DNA of 64,000 bases from JAKFEW01 sp036675505 (GCA_036675505.1 JAKFEW010000154.1:30614-94613); one strand, 5' to 3'; shown: positions 7,445-16,465, counted from the first letter of the stretch. Program-made: numbers and translations. The notes: generated by a model from the letters alone, not told the origin.

Positions 7445-8557
7445 ATGAGCCGTATGTCCACGCTCGCGCTCCCGACCAGCCCCGAGGCCACCGCCACCGG
7501 CGACCTCTGGCTCCACGGCCGCTCCTACGACCTCGTCTGGTACCTGCTGCTGCCGCCGGTGCTGTTCGTGCTCCTGACCACGGCGAGCGCATTGATCGGC
7601 CCGAAGGGCCCGATGTTGGTCTACGTCGCCTCCTCCGTCTTCACAGGCCTGCCGCACAACGCCATCACCTGGTTCCTGACCCTGCCGGCCCACAGCCGCG
7701 GCTACTACCGGCCCGGCGTGATGTTCCTGCCGCTCGTGGTCTCGGCCGCCATACTCGCGCCCACCGTGATGCTCTTCGGCACCGCGGCCTTCGGCTGGGC
7801 GCTGACGCTGAACATCGTGATCGCCTACTACCACATCACGCGCCAGCACATGGGCCTGATCCATTCGGCCGACGCGCGCTACGCGCAGGTGACGGGCGAT
7901 CGGGCGATCCACGCCGAGGGCTACGACCTGCGGGTGGCGATCGCCGCCCTCGCCGCCGCCGCGATCTGCTGGAAAGCCGCGGGCCCGCCGATGTTGCTAG
8001 GCCTCGGCGCTATGCAGTTCCAGTTCACGCTCTGGCCGGTGCCGCTCGCGGTGCCGATCGCCCTCACCGCGGCGCTGGCCTGGTACGCCGGCCGTTGGGC
8101 CTTGAAGACCGCCGCGCGGGTGCGTCGCGGCGAGCGCTTCCCCGTCACCCAGGCGATCCTCGCGGGTGGAGCGGCCCTGCACCTCGGCCTCGCGGCGCTC
8201 GTGCCGAACGACCAGTTCTTCCTCACGCTCGCGCTGGTGGCTTGCTACCACAACCTCCAGTACTTCGCCTTCTGCTACACGCACCACCACCAGCGTGCGG
8301 TGGCCGATCCAGCCGCCACGGACCTCTACAGCCGCCTGGCGCGCGACCGGCGCTGGGGCTGGTGGTTCGTGATCCCGGTGCTCGCGGGCGTCGGCTTCGT
8401 GGGGCTCGCGGCCACGCTGCCGCCGCTCTGGAACGCCGCGCTGTTGAACGCGGCGATGATCAGCCATTACTTCGTCGACGGCGCCATCTGGCGCCGCAAG
8501 TACTACCCGCGCATGGGCGAGTTCGGGCGCCGGCGTGTCGGCGAGCCGGCAGCCTGA
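7445..8557 (+). CDS. Multi-pass membrane protein with conserved-looking histidine motifs
   Basis: 370 residues with about eight to nine hydrophobic segments. Histidine-containing motifs recur at membrane edges: HNAITW, YYHITRQHMG, CYHNLQYF, YTHHHQ and SHYFVDGAIWR. That layout resembles membrane diiron or histidine-metal oxidoreductases such as desaturase/hydroxylase or Brp/Blh-type carotenoid-cleaving enzymes, but I do not recognise a named family. A second ATG at 7454 is possible. The glycosyltransferase gene follows after three bases, so both are probably expressed together, perhaps acting on a lipid or carotenoid. Function is unknown. Confidence 0.7.
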   Translation: MSRMSTLALPTSPEATATGDLWLHGRSYDLVWYLLLPPVLFVLLTTASALIGPKGPMLVYVASSVFTGLPHNAITWFLTLPAHSRGYYRPGVMFLPLVVSAAILAPTVMLFGTAAFGWALTLNIVIAYYHITRQHMGLIHSADARYAQVTGDRAIHAEGYDLRVAIAALAAAAICWKAAGPPMLLGLGAMQFQFTLWPVPLAVPIALTAALAWYAGRWALKTAARVRRGERFPVTQAILAGGAALHLGLAALVPNDQFFLTLALVACYHNLQYFAFCYTHHHQRAVADPAATDLYSRLARDRRWGWWFVIPVLAGVGFVGLAATLPPLWNAALLNAAMISHYFVDGAIWRRKYYPRMGEFGRRRVGEPAA

Positions 8558-8560
8558 TCG

Positions 8561-9775
8561 ATGTCGGCCATCCTGCTCGGGGTCTCGCTGGCGCTGCTCA
8601 CGCCGCTCGTGGCGCAAGCGGCCCTGAACGCCGCCACCTTTCGCCGCTTGCCGCCCGTCCCTGTGGGCGGGCCTGCGCCCCGCATCGCGGTGCTCGTGCC
8701 GGCCCGCGACGAGGCGACGCGCATCGGCCCGCTGCTTGAGAGCTTCATCGCGCTGCCGGCCCACGAGGCCGCCGAGCTCGTGGTTTACGACGACGCGTCG
8801 GAGGACGGCACCGCGGAGGTCGTGCGGGCCGCCATGGCGCGCGACCCGCGCATCCGCCTGGTGACGGGCCAGGGCCCGCCGGCCGGCTGGGGCGGCAAGG
8901 TGCACGCCCTGCACCGCCTCGCCCAGGCGGCAGCGCCGGATGCGGACCTGCTGCTCTTCGTCGACGCCGACGTGACGCTCGAGCCGGGCGGTCTGCCGCG
9001 CGCCGCGGCGGCGCTCGCGGCGGACGGCCTCGACGTGCTCTCGCTCTACCCGGCCCAGACGCTCGGCACGTGGGCGGAGCGGGCCTTCGTGCCGATGATG
9101 GTCTACTACTTCTACCTGCTCGCGCCCCAGTGGTTGCACGCGCGCGGCGCGAAGGTGCTGGTGGCCCCCCTGAACGGCCAATTCATGCTGTGGCGACGTG
9201 ATCGCCTGACCGCGATCGGTGGCTGGGAGGCGATCCGCGGGGCCTGGCTCGACGACATGGAGATGGGCCGCCGGGTGGCGGCCGAGGGCTTCCGGGCGCG
9301 CTACAGGGCCGGCGCAGGCGTGGCGCGCTGCCGCATGTACACGGGGTTCGGCGAGGTCTGGCGCGGGTTCGCGAAACACGCCTTCGACTGCACAGGCATT
9401 TCGCCTGCGGCCTTCATCGGCTTGCAAGCGTGGCTGGCCATCGCGCTCGTCGCACCCTGGCTGGCGCTGCTCTGCTGGCTCTTCCATGTTCCGGGTCCGG
9501 CGGAGCTCGCGGCCTTCACGGTGATCGCGCTGCTGACCGCCGGCACGCGGGTGGTCGCGGCGGTCCAGACGGGGCACGGCTGGACCTCGGCGCTGCTGCA
9601 CCCGCTGACGATGGCGCTCGCGATCCTGAATGGCCTCTGGTCGTTGTGGCTCGCGACGCGGGCGACCTCGGCCTGGAAGGGGCGGATCCGGGGCGGTATC
9701 ACTTCCGCACAGCCACCGTCATCACCGCCCGCCCCCGCCCCACAAGCCGCTCCATCGCGGCCACCGGCGGATTGA
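8561..9775 (+). CDS. Family 2 glycosyltransferase, HpnB/CrtQ-like
   Basis: 404 residues. A short N-terminal hydrophobic helix is followed by a GT-A domain: VLVPARDEATRIG, VYDDASEDGT and LLFVDADVTLEPG (the DxD metal site). PAGWGGKVHALHR and the later CRMYTGFGEVWRGFAKHAF are the blocks that mark hopanoid-associated HpnB and carotenoid CrtQ transferases. Two or three C-terminal membrane helices (about 290-375) anchor it. It would transfer a sugar to a lipid acceptor at the cytoplasmic membrane. The last 25 residues are low-complexity Ser/Pro/Ala, and the gene runs 77 bases into the opposing methyltransferase gene. Confidence 0.8.
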   Translation: MSAILLGVSLALLTPLVAQAALNAATFRRLPPVPVGGPAPRIAVLVPARDEATRIGPLLESFIALPAHEAAELVVYDDASEDGTAEVVRAAMARDPRIRLVTGQGPPAGWGGKVHALHRLAQAAAPDADLLLFVDADVTLEPGGLPRAAAALAADGLDVLSLYPAQTLGTWAERAFVPMMVYYFYLLAPQWLHARGAKVLVAPLNGQFMLWRRDRLTAIGGWEAIRGAWLDDMEMGRRVAAEGFRARYRAGAGVARCRMYTGFGEVWRGFAKHAFDCTGISPAAFIGLQAWLAIALVAPWLALLCWLFHVPGPAELAAFTVIALLTAGTRVVAAVQTGHGWTSALLHPLTMALAILNGLWSLWLATRATSAWKGRIRGGITSAQPPSSPPAPAPQAAPSRPPAD

Positions 9776-10649
9776 AGAGCCCCATCGCCACGGCGCCCAC
9801 CCAGAACCCGAGCCCCCGGCGCTCGAGCCGCAGGTGGAGCCGGTGCAGCACGGACTGCAGCCAGGGGCTGAACGCCGTCAGGTAGCCGTCGTACACGACC
9901 TCCGCCGGCTGAAAGGGGGCGATCGCCCCCAGCCGCTCGCGGAAGAACGCATCCGCATACAGCACCACGTGCCGCGGCGCGCAGAGCAGGCCCCAGTCTT
10001 CTCGGTAGCGCGCGAAGGTCGCGCAGGCCGTGTTGGGCGTCTCGAGCACCAGCAGGCCGCCCGGCGCCAGCCGCTCGTAGGCCGCCCGGAAAAACGCAGC
10101 AGGGTCGTACAGGTGCTCGATCACGTGGTGCGCGACGATCACGTCGAACTGCAGCCCGGCCGGGAACCTCACGGCCTCGAACGCGCCTGGCCAGTAGGTC
10201 ACGCCTGTGCCCAACGCCAGCGAATCCTCGAAATCGTTGGCATGCACCTCCCAGTCCGTCACCTCCGCCAGGTAGGCCGCGAACGCCCCCTTGCCGCTGC
10301 CGACCTCCAACACGCGCAGGCCGGCCGCTGGGCTGGCGATCCGGCTGAGGATCTCGAGCTTCCGCCGCTGCAGCCACCGCACGTAGCGGCGCACCAGGCC
10401 GCTCGGGTGGGCCGGGTCGAGCCAGGCGCACCCGCCGCGCTCGGCGTAGAAGGCCGCGAGCGCCGGGCCCGGCACCGGGCGGTTCGCCAGCACGTGGACG
10501 TGGCAGGTCGGGCACAGGTGATAGGCGTAGCGGTGGCCGTCGACGTTCGGCCAGAGATCGGTGTAGGTCGTGCCGAAGGCCTCCGCCCCCAGGGGGCCGC
10601 CGCACAGGGGACAGGCCGTGAGGCGCTCGAGCGCGACGACCGGCCTCAC
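9699..10649 (-). CDS. SAM-dependent methyltransferase with N-terminal zinc-knuckle
   Basis: 316 residues. The N-terminus has paired CPLCGG and CPTCHVHV motifs, a likely zinc-binding module like that of C-methyltransferases acting on activated sugars. A class I Rossmann fold follows: VLEVGSGKGAFAAYL is the SAM glycine loop and HHVIEHLYDP the post-IV motif. The C-terminal helices are partly hydrophobic. The start is a GTG at 10649 that overlaps the TGA of the upstream glycosylase gene as GTGA, with GGAGGG just before it. The substrate is unknown; a sugar or a lipid product made by the neighbouring genes is possible. Confidence 0.8.
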   Translation of the reverse strand: MRPVVALERLTACPLCGGPLGAEAFGTTYTDLWPNVDGHRYAYHLCPTCHVHVLANRPVPGPALAAFYAERGGCAWLDPAHPSGLVRRYVRWLQRRKLEILSRIASPAAGLRVLEVGSGKGAFAAYLAEVTDWEVHANDFEDSLALGTGVTYWPGAFEAVRFPAGLQFDVIVAHHVIEHLYDPAAFFRAAYERLAPGGLLVLETPNTACATFARYREDWGLLCAPRHVVLYADAFFRERLGAIAPFQPAEVVYDGYLTAFSPWLQSVLHRLHLRLERRGLGFWVGAVAMGLFNPPVAAMERLVGRGRAVMTVAVRK

Positions 10650-11287
10650 AGGCCCTCCGACGCCCGCCAGAGAAACCAGCTCGCCACCGTGCGGTGGGGG
10701 CGCCACTTCTCGCCGAAGGCCGCCACCTCGCGGGGCCTGGGCCGCGCCGCAAGACCGTAGGTCAGCTCGATGCCGCGCTGGACGCCGAGGTCGTCGACCG
10801 GCAGCACGTCCGGCCGGCCCAGGTTGAACATCAGCAGCATCTCGACGGTCCAGCGCCCGATGCCCTTGATGCGCGTGAGGTCCGCCACGATCGCGTCGTC
10901 GTCGAGGGCCTGGAGGTCGGCCAGGGTCAGGTCCCGCTCGCCCAGGTGCTCGGCCAGCCCCCGCATGTAGGCCGCCTTCGGCCGTGACAGGCCCGCCGCG
11001 CGGAGCGCCTCGTCGTCGATCGCGGCGAGGCCGGCCGGCGAGGGGGCTGCGGGCGCGAAGAGCGCCTCGAACCGCCCGTGAATCGTCGCCGCCGCCTTGC
11101 CGGACAGCTGCTGGTAGACGATCGCGCGCGCCAGCTGCCCGAAGAGGGTGCCGGCCGGCTCGACCACCAGGCCGCAGGGGCCGACGCGGTCGATCAGCGC
11201 GCCCAGCGCCGGATCAGCCGCGCGGAGCGCCGCCTCCGCCGCCGCGTGGGGGCGCTCGTCACCGGTCTTGCCTCGTCGTGCCGCCAT
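10646..11287 (-). CDS. DNA-3-methyladenine glycosylase II (AlkA-like, HhH-GPD)
   Basis: 213-residue base-excision repair glycosylase. The helix-hairpin-helix and catalytic aspartate occur together: LTRIKGIGRWTVEMLLMF followed by VLPVDDLGVQRG. The motif YQQLSGKAAATIHGRF is typical of the compact AlkA group lacking the E. coli N-terminal domain. It removes alkylated purines from DNA. The methyltransferase gene is coupled behind it through a GTGA overlap, although the functions look unrelated. A TATGAT box ends only six bases before its ATG, so its mRNA may be leaderless. Confidence 0.88.
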   Translation of the reverse strand: MAARRGKTGDERPHAAAEAALRAADPALGALIDRVGPCGLVVEPAGTLFGQLARAIVYQQLSGKAAATIHGRFEALFAPAAPSPAGLAAIDDEALRAAGLSRPKAAYMRGLAEHLGERDLTLADLQALDDDAIVADLTRIKGIGRWTVEMLLMFNLGRPDVLPVDDLGVQRGIELTYGLAARPRPREVAAFGEKWRPHRTVASWFLWRASEGL

Positions 11288-11293
11288 CAACCC

Positions 11294-11299
11294 ATCATA
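11294..11299 (-). promoter_or_regulatory. -10 element (TATGAT) six bases before the AlkA-like ATG
   Basis: On the minus strand GCCGGTATGATGGGTTGATG: TATGAT is followed by six bases and then the start codon, so transcription would begin at or next to the ATG. Confidence 0.4.
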
Positions 11300-11349
11300 C
11301 CGGCGCCGGCGCGACCCGGCCAGCCGGTGCGGTGGGCCGGGCGGTCGGG

Positions 11350-11355
11350 TATAGC
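11350..11355 (+). promoter_or_regulatory. -10 element (TATAGC) of the sulfotransferase operon
   Basis: GTCGGGTATAGCGGG upstream of the ATG at 11370. The predicted transcript start is only about 8 bases before the ATG, giving a very short leader with GGAAGG close to the start. Confidence 0.4.
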
Positions 11356-11369
11356 GGGAAGGCCCCGCC

Positions 11370-12407
11370 ATGACCACCTTCGACTTCACCGATCCCCGCG
11401 CGCTCCGCCAGGACCTCGACGCCGCTCACGCGGCGGAGCTGCCCGCGCGGCCGGCCCCCCCGGTGTTCGTGCTCGGCCTGCACCGGTCCGGCACCACCTG
11501 GCTGTACCAGGTGCTCGCCGAGACGTTCCCGGTGGCCGTGACCTCGCTCTACCACGTCACGCATTACCGGCGGCTGATGCACGCCCGCTTGAATGGGCTG
11601 GAGGCGACCTACCGCGCGGACCTCACAGCGAACCTCGCGGCCAGCGGCGTGGTGGATCGCGGCATCGACGGCGTCCTGGTCGGCCCGGACGCGCTCGAGG
11701 AGTACGCGTTCATCCTGCGCAAGTTCGCAGGCGCCTGGGGCGTGGGGCCCGGCAGCGCGGCGCAGCTCGACGAGGTGATGCGCAAGCTCACGTGGCTCCA
11801 GCCCGAGAAATCGGCGCTCTTGCTCAAGAACCCGTTCGACCTCGGCGCCGAGCGCACGATCCTCGCGCGCTGGCCCGACGCGCGCTTCATCTTCATCCGC
11901 CGCGACCCCGTGCGGGTCCTGAACTCGCAGTTCCGCAACCACTTCGTCTACCGCCGCGGGATGGAGCCGTTCCTCGCCGTGCTGCTCGCGGGCATCCCGC
12001 TCTGGCGCGCGAACTTCCGCCTCCTCGCCGCCGCCGATCGGCTGCTGCCGGATCGCCTCTACCAGGCCGTGGCCGTGCGGGCCATCCGGCGCGGCATCGC
12101 CGTCCAGCTGGGCAAGCACTACGCGGCGCTCGCGGCGCTGCCACGGGACCGCTGGGTCGAGGTGACCTACGAGGACCTGGTGGCCGACCCGCTGCCGCAG
12201 CTGGAGCGCCTGCGCGACTTCCTCGGCTTGCCTTTCGTGGCGGGTGCGACGCCGCCGGCCGCGAACCCCCGGGTCGAGCCGTTGCACCCGGCGGTCGCGG
12301 CGGCGGCGGACGACGTGCGCCGCGCGCTCGCGGCCTTTCCAGACGCGCGCCTCGGCGCGCCGGTCGCGGCCGCTGGTGCGGGCGCGCCGCAGACCGTGGG
12401 CGCCTGA
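11370..12407 (+). CDS. PAPS-dependent sulfotransferase family protein
   Basis: 345 residues of the Sulfotransferase_3 type. The 5'-phosphosulfate loop is VLGLHRSGTTWLYQ at about 33-46, and the 3'-phosphate-binding segment is RFIFIRRDPVRVLNS. VTYEDLVADPLPQLERLRDFL is the standard C-terminal block. It would transfer sulfate from PAPS to a hydroxyl or amine of an unknown acceptor. It heads a four-gene operon: the nucleotidyltransferase starts one base after its stop. The APS kinase-like fusion at 1466-3157 could supply PAPS, but its sulfurylase half looks dead, so sulfate activation must come partly from elsewhere. Confidence 0.85.
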   Translation: MTTFDFTDPRALRQDLDAAHAAELPARPAPPVFVLGLHRSGTTWLYQVLAETFPVAVTSLYHVTHYRRLMHARLNGLEATYRADLTANLAASGVVDRGIDGVLVGPDALEEYAFILRKFAGAWGVGPGSAAQLDEVMRKLTWLQPEKSALLLKNPFDLGAERTILARWPDARFIFIRRDPVRVLNSQFRNHFVYRRGMEPFLAVLLAGIPLWRANFRLLAAADRLLPDRLYQAVAVRAIRRGIAVQLGKHYAALAALPRDRWVEVTYEDLVADPLPQLERLRDFLGLPFVAGATPPAANPRVEPLHPAVAAAADDVRRALAAFPDARLGAPVAAAGAGAPQTVGA

Positions 12408-12408
12408 T

Positions 12409-12453
12409 ATGCAGCCCACTGGCATGCAAACCACCGACGTGCAGACCACAGGT
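12409..12453 (+). repeat. Three tandem 15-base repeats at the start of the nucleotidyltransferase gene
   Basis: The units ATGCAGCCCACTGGC, ATGCAAACCACCGAC and GTGCAGACCACAGGT encode MQPTG, MQTTD and VQTTG. Each unit begins with a possible start codon. Confidence 0.7.
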
Positions 12454-13863
12454 ACCGAGATGGCGATCGCCGCGCTCCCCGTCATCCTCCCCGGCGCTGC
12501 CGGCCTGAACCGCGAAGAGCGCCTCGCGCTGCTGCTCTCCCTGGCCCGCCACGACGAGGCCGAGGGCGTGGCGCTCGACGGGCTCGCGAGCGACCCGGCG
12601 CTCGACTGGTCGGCGCTCTACGCGCTCGCCGACCGCAACGCGATCAGGCCGCTCGCCCACAAGCACCTCGTGGCGCGCGGCCATACGGGTCGGCTCCCTG
12701 TGCCGCTGGCCGAGGCCTGGGCCGCGCATGCCGCCGAGATCGCCGCCCGCAACGCGCGCCGCCTCGAGATCGCGAAGCCCGTGTTCGCGGAAGCCGCGTC
12801 GATGGGGATCCGGGTCGCGATCCTGAAGGGCGTCCACTTCGGCCCCAGGTACTATGGCGACCCCGGCTACAAGCGGATGAACGACGTGGACTTCCTGATG
12901 CCCGTCGAGCGCCTCGACGACATGCTCGGGCTCTACGCCAGGCACGGCTTCTTCAGCCTCGGCAACCTCGTCGAGGGCGACGACAAGCAGGTGAAGTTCA
13001 GCCACCACACGCCGCCGTTCTTCCACCGCAGCCTGGACTGCGTGCTCGGCACGCACTGGGGGCTGATCAGCCCGCTCACGAAGTACAAGCCGGACCATGC
13101 CGCCATGTGGACGCGGGCCGTGCCCTTCGCGCTCTGGCCGGACGTGCCGGGGATGGAAGCGCTCGCGCCGGTCGACAACGTGCACCACCTCTGCATCCAC
13201 CTGCCGTACTACAAGGCCGGCCTTCGCGAAATCGGCGACATCTACAACCTCCTGCGCGCGGAGCCCGCCTTCGACTGGGCGCTGTTCGGCGCCGAGGTCG
13301 ACAAGGCCGGCTCGCACGAGCTGGTCTTCCACGCGCTCTCGCTGGTGCAGGCGCTCGTGCCGATGCCGGGCGTCGCGGCCTTCCTCGACCGCATCCGGCC
13401 GCGCGTCGGCGGCTTCTACGCCGCCGACACCGCCCGCCGCGTGGGCGAGCCGCGGCGCATCCTGCACGGCCGATCGACCCACATGGCCGAGATCGACAAG
13501 GCCTTCGGCGAGTTTCAGCTCGTCGAGGACTTCCCCACCAAGTGGCGGACCTGGCGCGCGATGTGGGGCAACGCCATGTTCGCGCCGCGCGCCGAGGTGG
13601 CCCGCTTCCACTATGTCGACGTGGACGCCTGGTGGCTGCCGCTGCTCTACCCTTCGATGTTCGGCCGCGTGCTGCGCTACGTGGCGAAGGACCTCGGCTG
13701 GCCGATTCTCGGCCTGGTCGTCGTGAAGGGCGTGGCGGACCTGTTCGAGGCCGCCTTCCGCGACCTCTCGGGCCGCAAGAAGCTCGGCAAGCTCGACCGC
13801 GCGGTCCAGCGCGAAGGCCTGGGCCAGGCCGAGATCGCACGCCTGCGGGACCTGCTCGAATGA
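12409..13863 (+). CDS. Nucleotidyltransferase family protein (PF14907-like)
   Basis: 484 residues. The central block IRVAILKGVHFGPRYYGDPG followed by RMNDVDFLMP is the signature of the uncharacterised NTP_transf_5 family, in which NDVDFL supplies the metal-binding aspartates. The C-terminal 150 residues hold a hydrophobic segment (LLYPSMFGRVL, LGWPILGLVVV). Members occur in polysaccharide and ribosomal-peptide clusters, where they are thought to nucleotidylate small products. The N-terminus contains three tandem 15-base repeats; a start at the ATG before AIAALPVIL would omit them. It is sandwiched in the operon, with the next gene starting ATGA over its stop. The target is unknown. Confidence 0.8.
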   Translation: MQPTGMQTTDVQTTGTEMAIAALPVILPGAAGLNREERLALLLSLARHDEAEGVALDGLASDPALDWSALYALADRNAIRPLAHKHLVARGHTGRLPVPLAEAWAAHAAEIAARNARRLEIAKPVFAEAASMGIRVAILKGVHFGPRYYGDPGYKRMNDVDFLMPVERLDDMLGLYARHGFFSLGNLVEGDDKQVKFSHHTPPFFHRSLDCVLGTHWGLISPLTKYKPDHAAMWTRAVPFALWPDVPGMEALAPVDNVHHLCIHLPYYKAGLREIGDIYNLLRAEPAFDWALFGAEVDKAGSHELVFHALSLVQALVPMPGVAAFLDRIRPRVGGFYAADTARRVGEPRRILHGRSTHMAEIDKAFGEFQLVEDFPTKWRTWRAMWGNAMFAPRAEVARFHYVDVDAWWLPLLYPSMFGRVLRYVAKDLGWPILGLVVVKGVADLFEAAFRDLSGRKKLGKLDRAVQREGLGQAEIARLRDLLE

Positions 13864-16460
13864 GCGCGGCCCCGACCACCCCGCGCTTCCTGCCCCTGGC
13901 CGCCGTCCGGCCGGGTGACCTCGGCATGGTCGGCGGCAAGGCGCTCGCGCTCGCGCTGGCGCTCGCCGCCGACGAGCCCGTGCCCGCCGGCGTCGTGCTC
14001 ACGCCGGCCTGCCTGGAAGCCGTGCTGCGGCCCGCCGAGCTGCTCGAGCCCTGGAACGCGGCGCTGGAGGCGGCCCGCCTGGGTGACCTCGCGCCGGCCG
14101 CGGCGCTGGCCCCGGTGGTGGCGTCGATGTCCTGGCCGCCCGACGTCACCGCCGCCGTGGCCGCGGCGGTCGACGGCCTCGGCGACGTGCTCGCTGTACG
14201 CTCGAGCGCGACCGCCGAGGACGCGCCCGATGCCTCCGCCGCCGGCGTGTTCCACACCGAGCTCGACGTGCCGGCCGTGTCGCTGCCGATCGCCGCGTCG
14301 CGCTGCTGGGCGGCCTTGCTCGCGCCGGCCACGCTCGGGCACCTGCTCGCGCTTGGCCAGGACCCGGCGGCCTGCAAGCTCGCGCTGCTGATCCAGCCGA
14401 TGGTGCGGCCGATCGCCGCGGGCGTACTTTTCACGGTCGATCCCGGTGACCCGGCCCACGGCCTCATGCGCCTCGCCTTCGCGGCCGGCCAGGGCGCCGC
14501 GGTCGTCGAGGGTGACGGCGGACGCGACGTGACGCTGCCTCGCAAGGGCCGCGTGCCCAACGTGGCGGGCCTGCCCAGGGGCGCGGCCGCGCGCCTGCGG
14601 GACCTCGGCCGCCGCCTCGAGGCGAGTGCCGGCCGGCCGCTCGACATCGAATGGGCCTGGTGTGCCGATGGGCTCAAGCTCCTGCAGGCCAGGCCCGTGC
14701 CCGGCATGCCGCCCGGCTCCCAGGATCGCGCGGCGATCCGCTGGAGCCGCGACCTCGCCGAGGAGCGCTTCCCCGAGCCGATCTCGCCGCTCGGCTGGAG
14801 CGCGCTGCAATCGGCCCTGCGCGTCAACGTCGCCACGCTCGATCGCCGCTTCGGCCTCGCCGCCGCGCGCCCGGACGACGTCGCCACCACGATCGGCGCT
14901 TACGTCTACAACAACCGCGATTTCTTCAAGATCCCGGGCTCGCTGCGCTTCCGGGCTGCGGCGCACCGGCCGTTCCTCGGCGCCTACGTGCGCGCGCTCG
15001 CGCCCGTGCTCGCGCCGGCCGCCTGGAAGGATCTCAAGCGCATCTTCGAACCGCGCCGCGGCCCGCTGGCGTCGTCGCCGCACGACCCGCGCCTGCGGGC
15101 CGTGGCAGGCCTCTTCGAGGCCTACGTCTTCGCCCATGCGGCCGAGATCGAGGCCGCCTGGACCGAAGGCTTCCCGCGCCACATCAACGCCATGGATGCC
15201 CTGCTGGCCGAGGATCCGCAGGCGATGGACGGCCCCGCGCGGCTGGACTACGCGCGCCGGCTGATCGCCGCCAGCGACGCCTTCATGGAGCCGGACCTCG
15301 CGATCTACGTGGTGAAGATGGCCTGTCGCTGGCTGGTGGGGGCGATCGCCGCCATGGCCGAGGGCCAGGAAGACGCCACGCTGATCGCGACGCTCACCGG
15401 CGGCCTGGCGTCGAACGCCACGCTCGCCATGAACGGGGCGCTCGACGCGCTGGTGGCGGCGGTGGCGGCGGACTCGTTCCTGTCGGCCTCGATGCGCCAC
15501 GGCGATGCCGGCGCTTTGAACGACGCCTGGCGCACCTCGCCCGCGCGGCCGCTGCGCGAGGGCTTCTTGCGCGAGTACGGCCACCTCGGCCATGCCTGGG
15601 ACCTGCGCGAGCCGACCTGGGGCGAGCGGCCCGAAATCCTCGACGCGCTCGTCACGGCGCGGCTGCGCGCGGGGCCCACCTCGCCGGACGCGGAGGCGGC
15701 CCGCCGGGCGGACCTCGCGGCGGCGCGCGAGGCGGCGATCGATCGGCTCGCCACGGCGGTCGCGCCCGCGACCTGGGCGCCGGCATTCTTCCGTCGCCTG
15801 GTCGACGTGCTGCACACCTTCGTGCGCCTCGACGAGGAGCATCACCTGTTCTGCGGGCGGCTCATTCCCGCTGAGCGGCGCCTGCTCACGGTCTGGGCCC
15901 ACGAGTTCGCGGCGCGCGGCGTGCTCGCCGGGCCGGACGACATCTGGTTCTTGACGCTCGATGAGGTGATGGCGATCGCCGGCGAGGCCGCGCCGCACAC
16001 CCGCGCGCCGCTCGCGGCGCGGCGCCGCAAGGCATTCGAGCGCGCGCTCGCGACGCCGCCCGTGATGGAGTATGCGGGCGATCGGCCCGTGGCGGCGCAG
16101 GCGGTGGTGCCGGCCACGGGGAACCAGATCAAAGGCGAGGGCGCGAGCGGCGGCTTCGTGGAAGGCCCGATCCGCCACCTGACCACGCTCGCGGACCTCG
16201 CCCACGTGCGGCCCGGCGACATCCTGGTGGTGCCGACGCCGAAGCCCGGCTATACGCCCGCCTGGGCCGTGGCCGGCGGGGTGATCGCGGCGCGCGGCTC
16301 GGTGCTCTCCCATGGCCTGATCCTGGCCCGCGAATACGGCCTGCCGGCGATCACCGGCGTGCCCGACGCCCTCGACCGGCTGCCGCCCGGCACGCGGGTG
16401 CGGCTCGACGGCTGGTCCGGCACGATCACGTTGCTCGCGCCCGAGCCGGTCGTCGGCTGA
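13860..16460 (+). CDS. Rifampin-phosphotransferase-like dikinase (PPDK/PEP-utilising family)
   Basis: 866 residues, close to the length of rifampin phosphotransferases (RPH). An ATP-grasp domain comes first: MVGGKALALA, LAVRSSATAEDAPDA, ...GVLFTVDPGDP and DIEWAWCADGLKLLQARPV (to about 285). A long helical substrate-binding middle follows (about 300-760). A C-terminal phosphohistidine swivel domain has GSVLSHGLILAREYGLPAITG, with the catalytic histidine at 818. In RPH enzymes ATP's beta-phosphate goes through this histidine to an antibiotic hydroxyl; pyruvate phosphate dikinase has a PEP domain that is absent here. The operon context suggests phosphorylation of the same small molecule that the sulfotransferase and nucleotidyltransferase act on; antibiotic resistance is the alternative. 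ATGA overlap with the upstream gene. Confidence 0.82.
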   Translation: MSAAPTTPRFLPLAAVRPGDLGMVGGKALALALALAADEPVPAGVVLTPACLEAVLRPAELLEPWNAALEAARLGDLAPAAALAPVVASMSWPPDVTAAVAAAVDGLGDVLAVRSSATAEDAPDASAAGVFHTELDVPAVSLPIAASRCWAALLAPATLGHLLALGQDPAACKLALLIQPMVRPIAAGVLFTVDPGDPAHGLMRLAFAAGQGAAVVEGDGGRDVTLPRKGRVPNVAGLPRGAAARLRDLGRRLEASAGRPLDIEWAWCADGLKLLQARPVPGMPPGSQDRAAIRWSRDLAEERFPEPISPLGWSALQSALRVNVATLDRRFGLAAARPDDVATTIGAYVYNNRDFFKIPGSLRFRAAAHRPFLGAYVRALAPVLAPAAWKDLKRIFEPRRGPLASSPHDPRLRAVAGLFEAYVFAHAAEIEAAWTEGFPRHINAMDALLAEDPQAMDGPARLDYARRLIAASDAFMEPDLAIYVVKMACRWLVGAIAAMAEGQEDATLIATLTGGLASNATLAMNGALDALVAAVAADSFLSASMRHGDAGALNDAWRTSPARPLREGFLREYGHLGHAWDLREPTWGERPEILDALVTARLRAGPTSPDAEAARRADLAAAREAAIDRLATAVAPATWAPAFFRRLVDVLHTFVRLDEEHHLFCGRLIPAERRLLTVWAHEFAARGVLAGPDDIWFLTLDEVMAIAGEAAPHTRAPLAARRRKAFERALATPPVMEYAGDRPVAAQAVVPATGNQIKGEGASGGFVEGPIRHLTTLADLAHVRPGDILVVPTPKPGYTPAWAVAGGVIAARGSVLSHGLILAREYGLPAITGVPDALDRLPPGTRVRLDGWSGTITLLAPEPVVG

Positions 16461-16465
16461 CCGCC

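Noticed and set aside
13860..16460. Calling the dikinase phosphoenolpyruvate synthase or pyruvate phosphate dikinase
   Set aside because: The PEP-binding TIM-barrel domain is absent and the histidine swivel domain is at the C-terminus, as in rifampin phosphotransferases.
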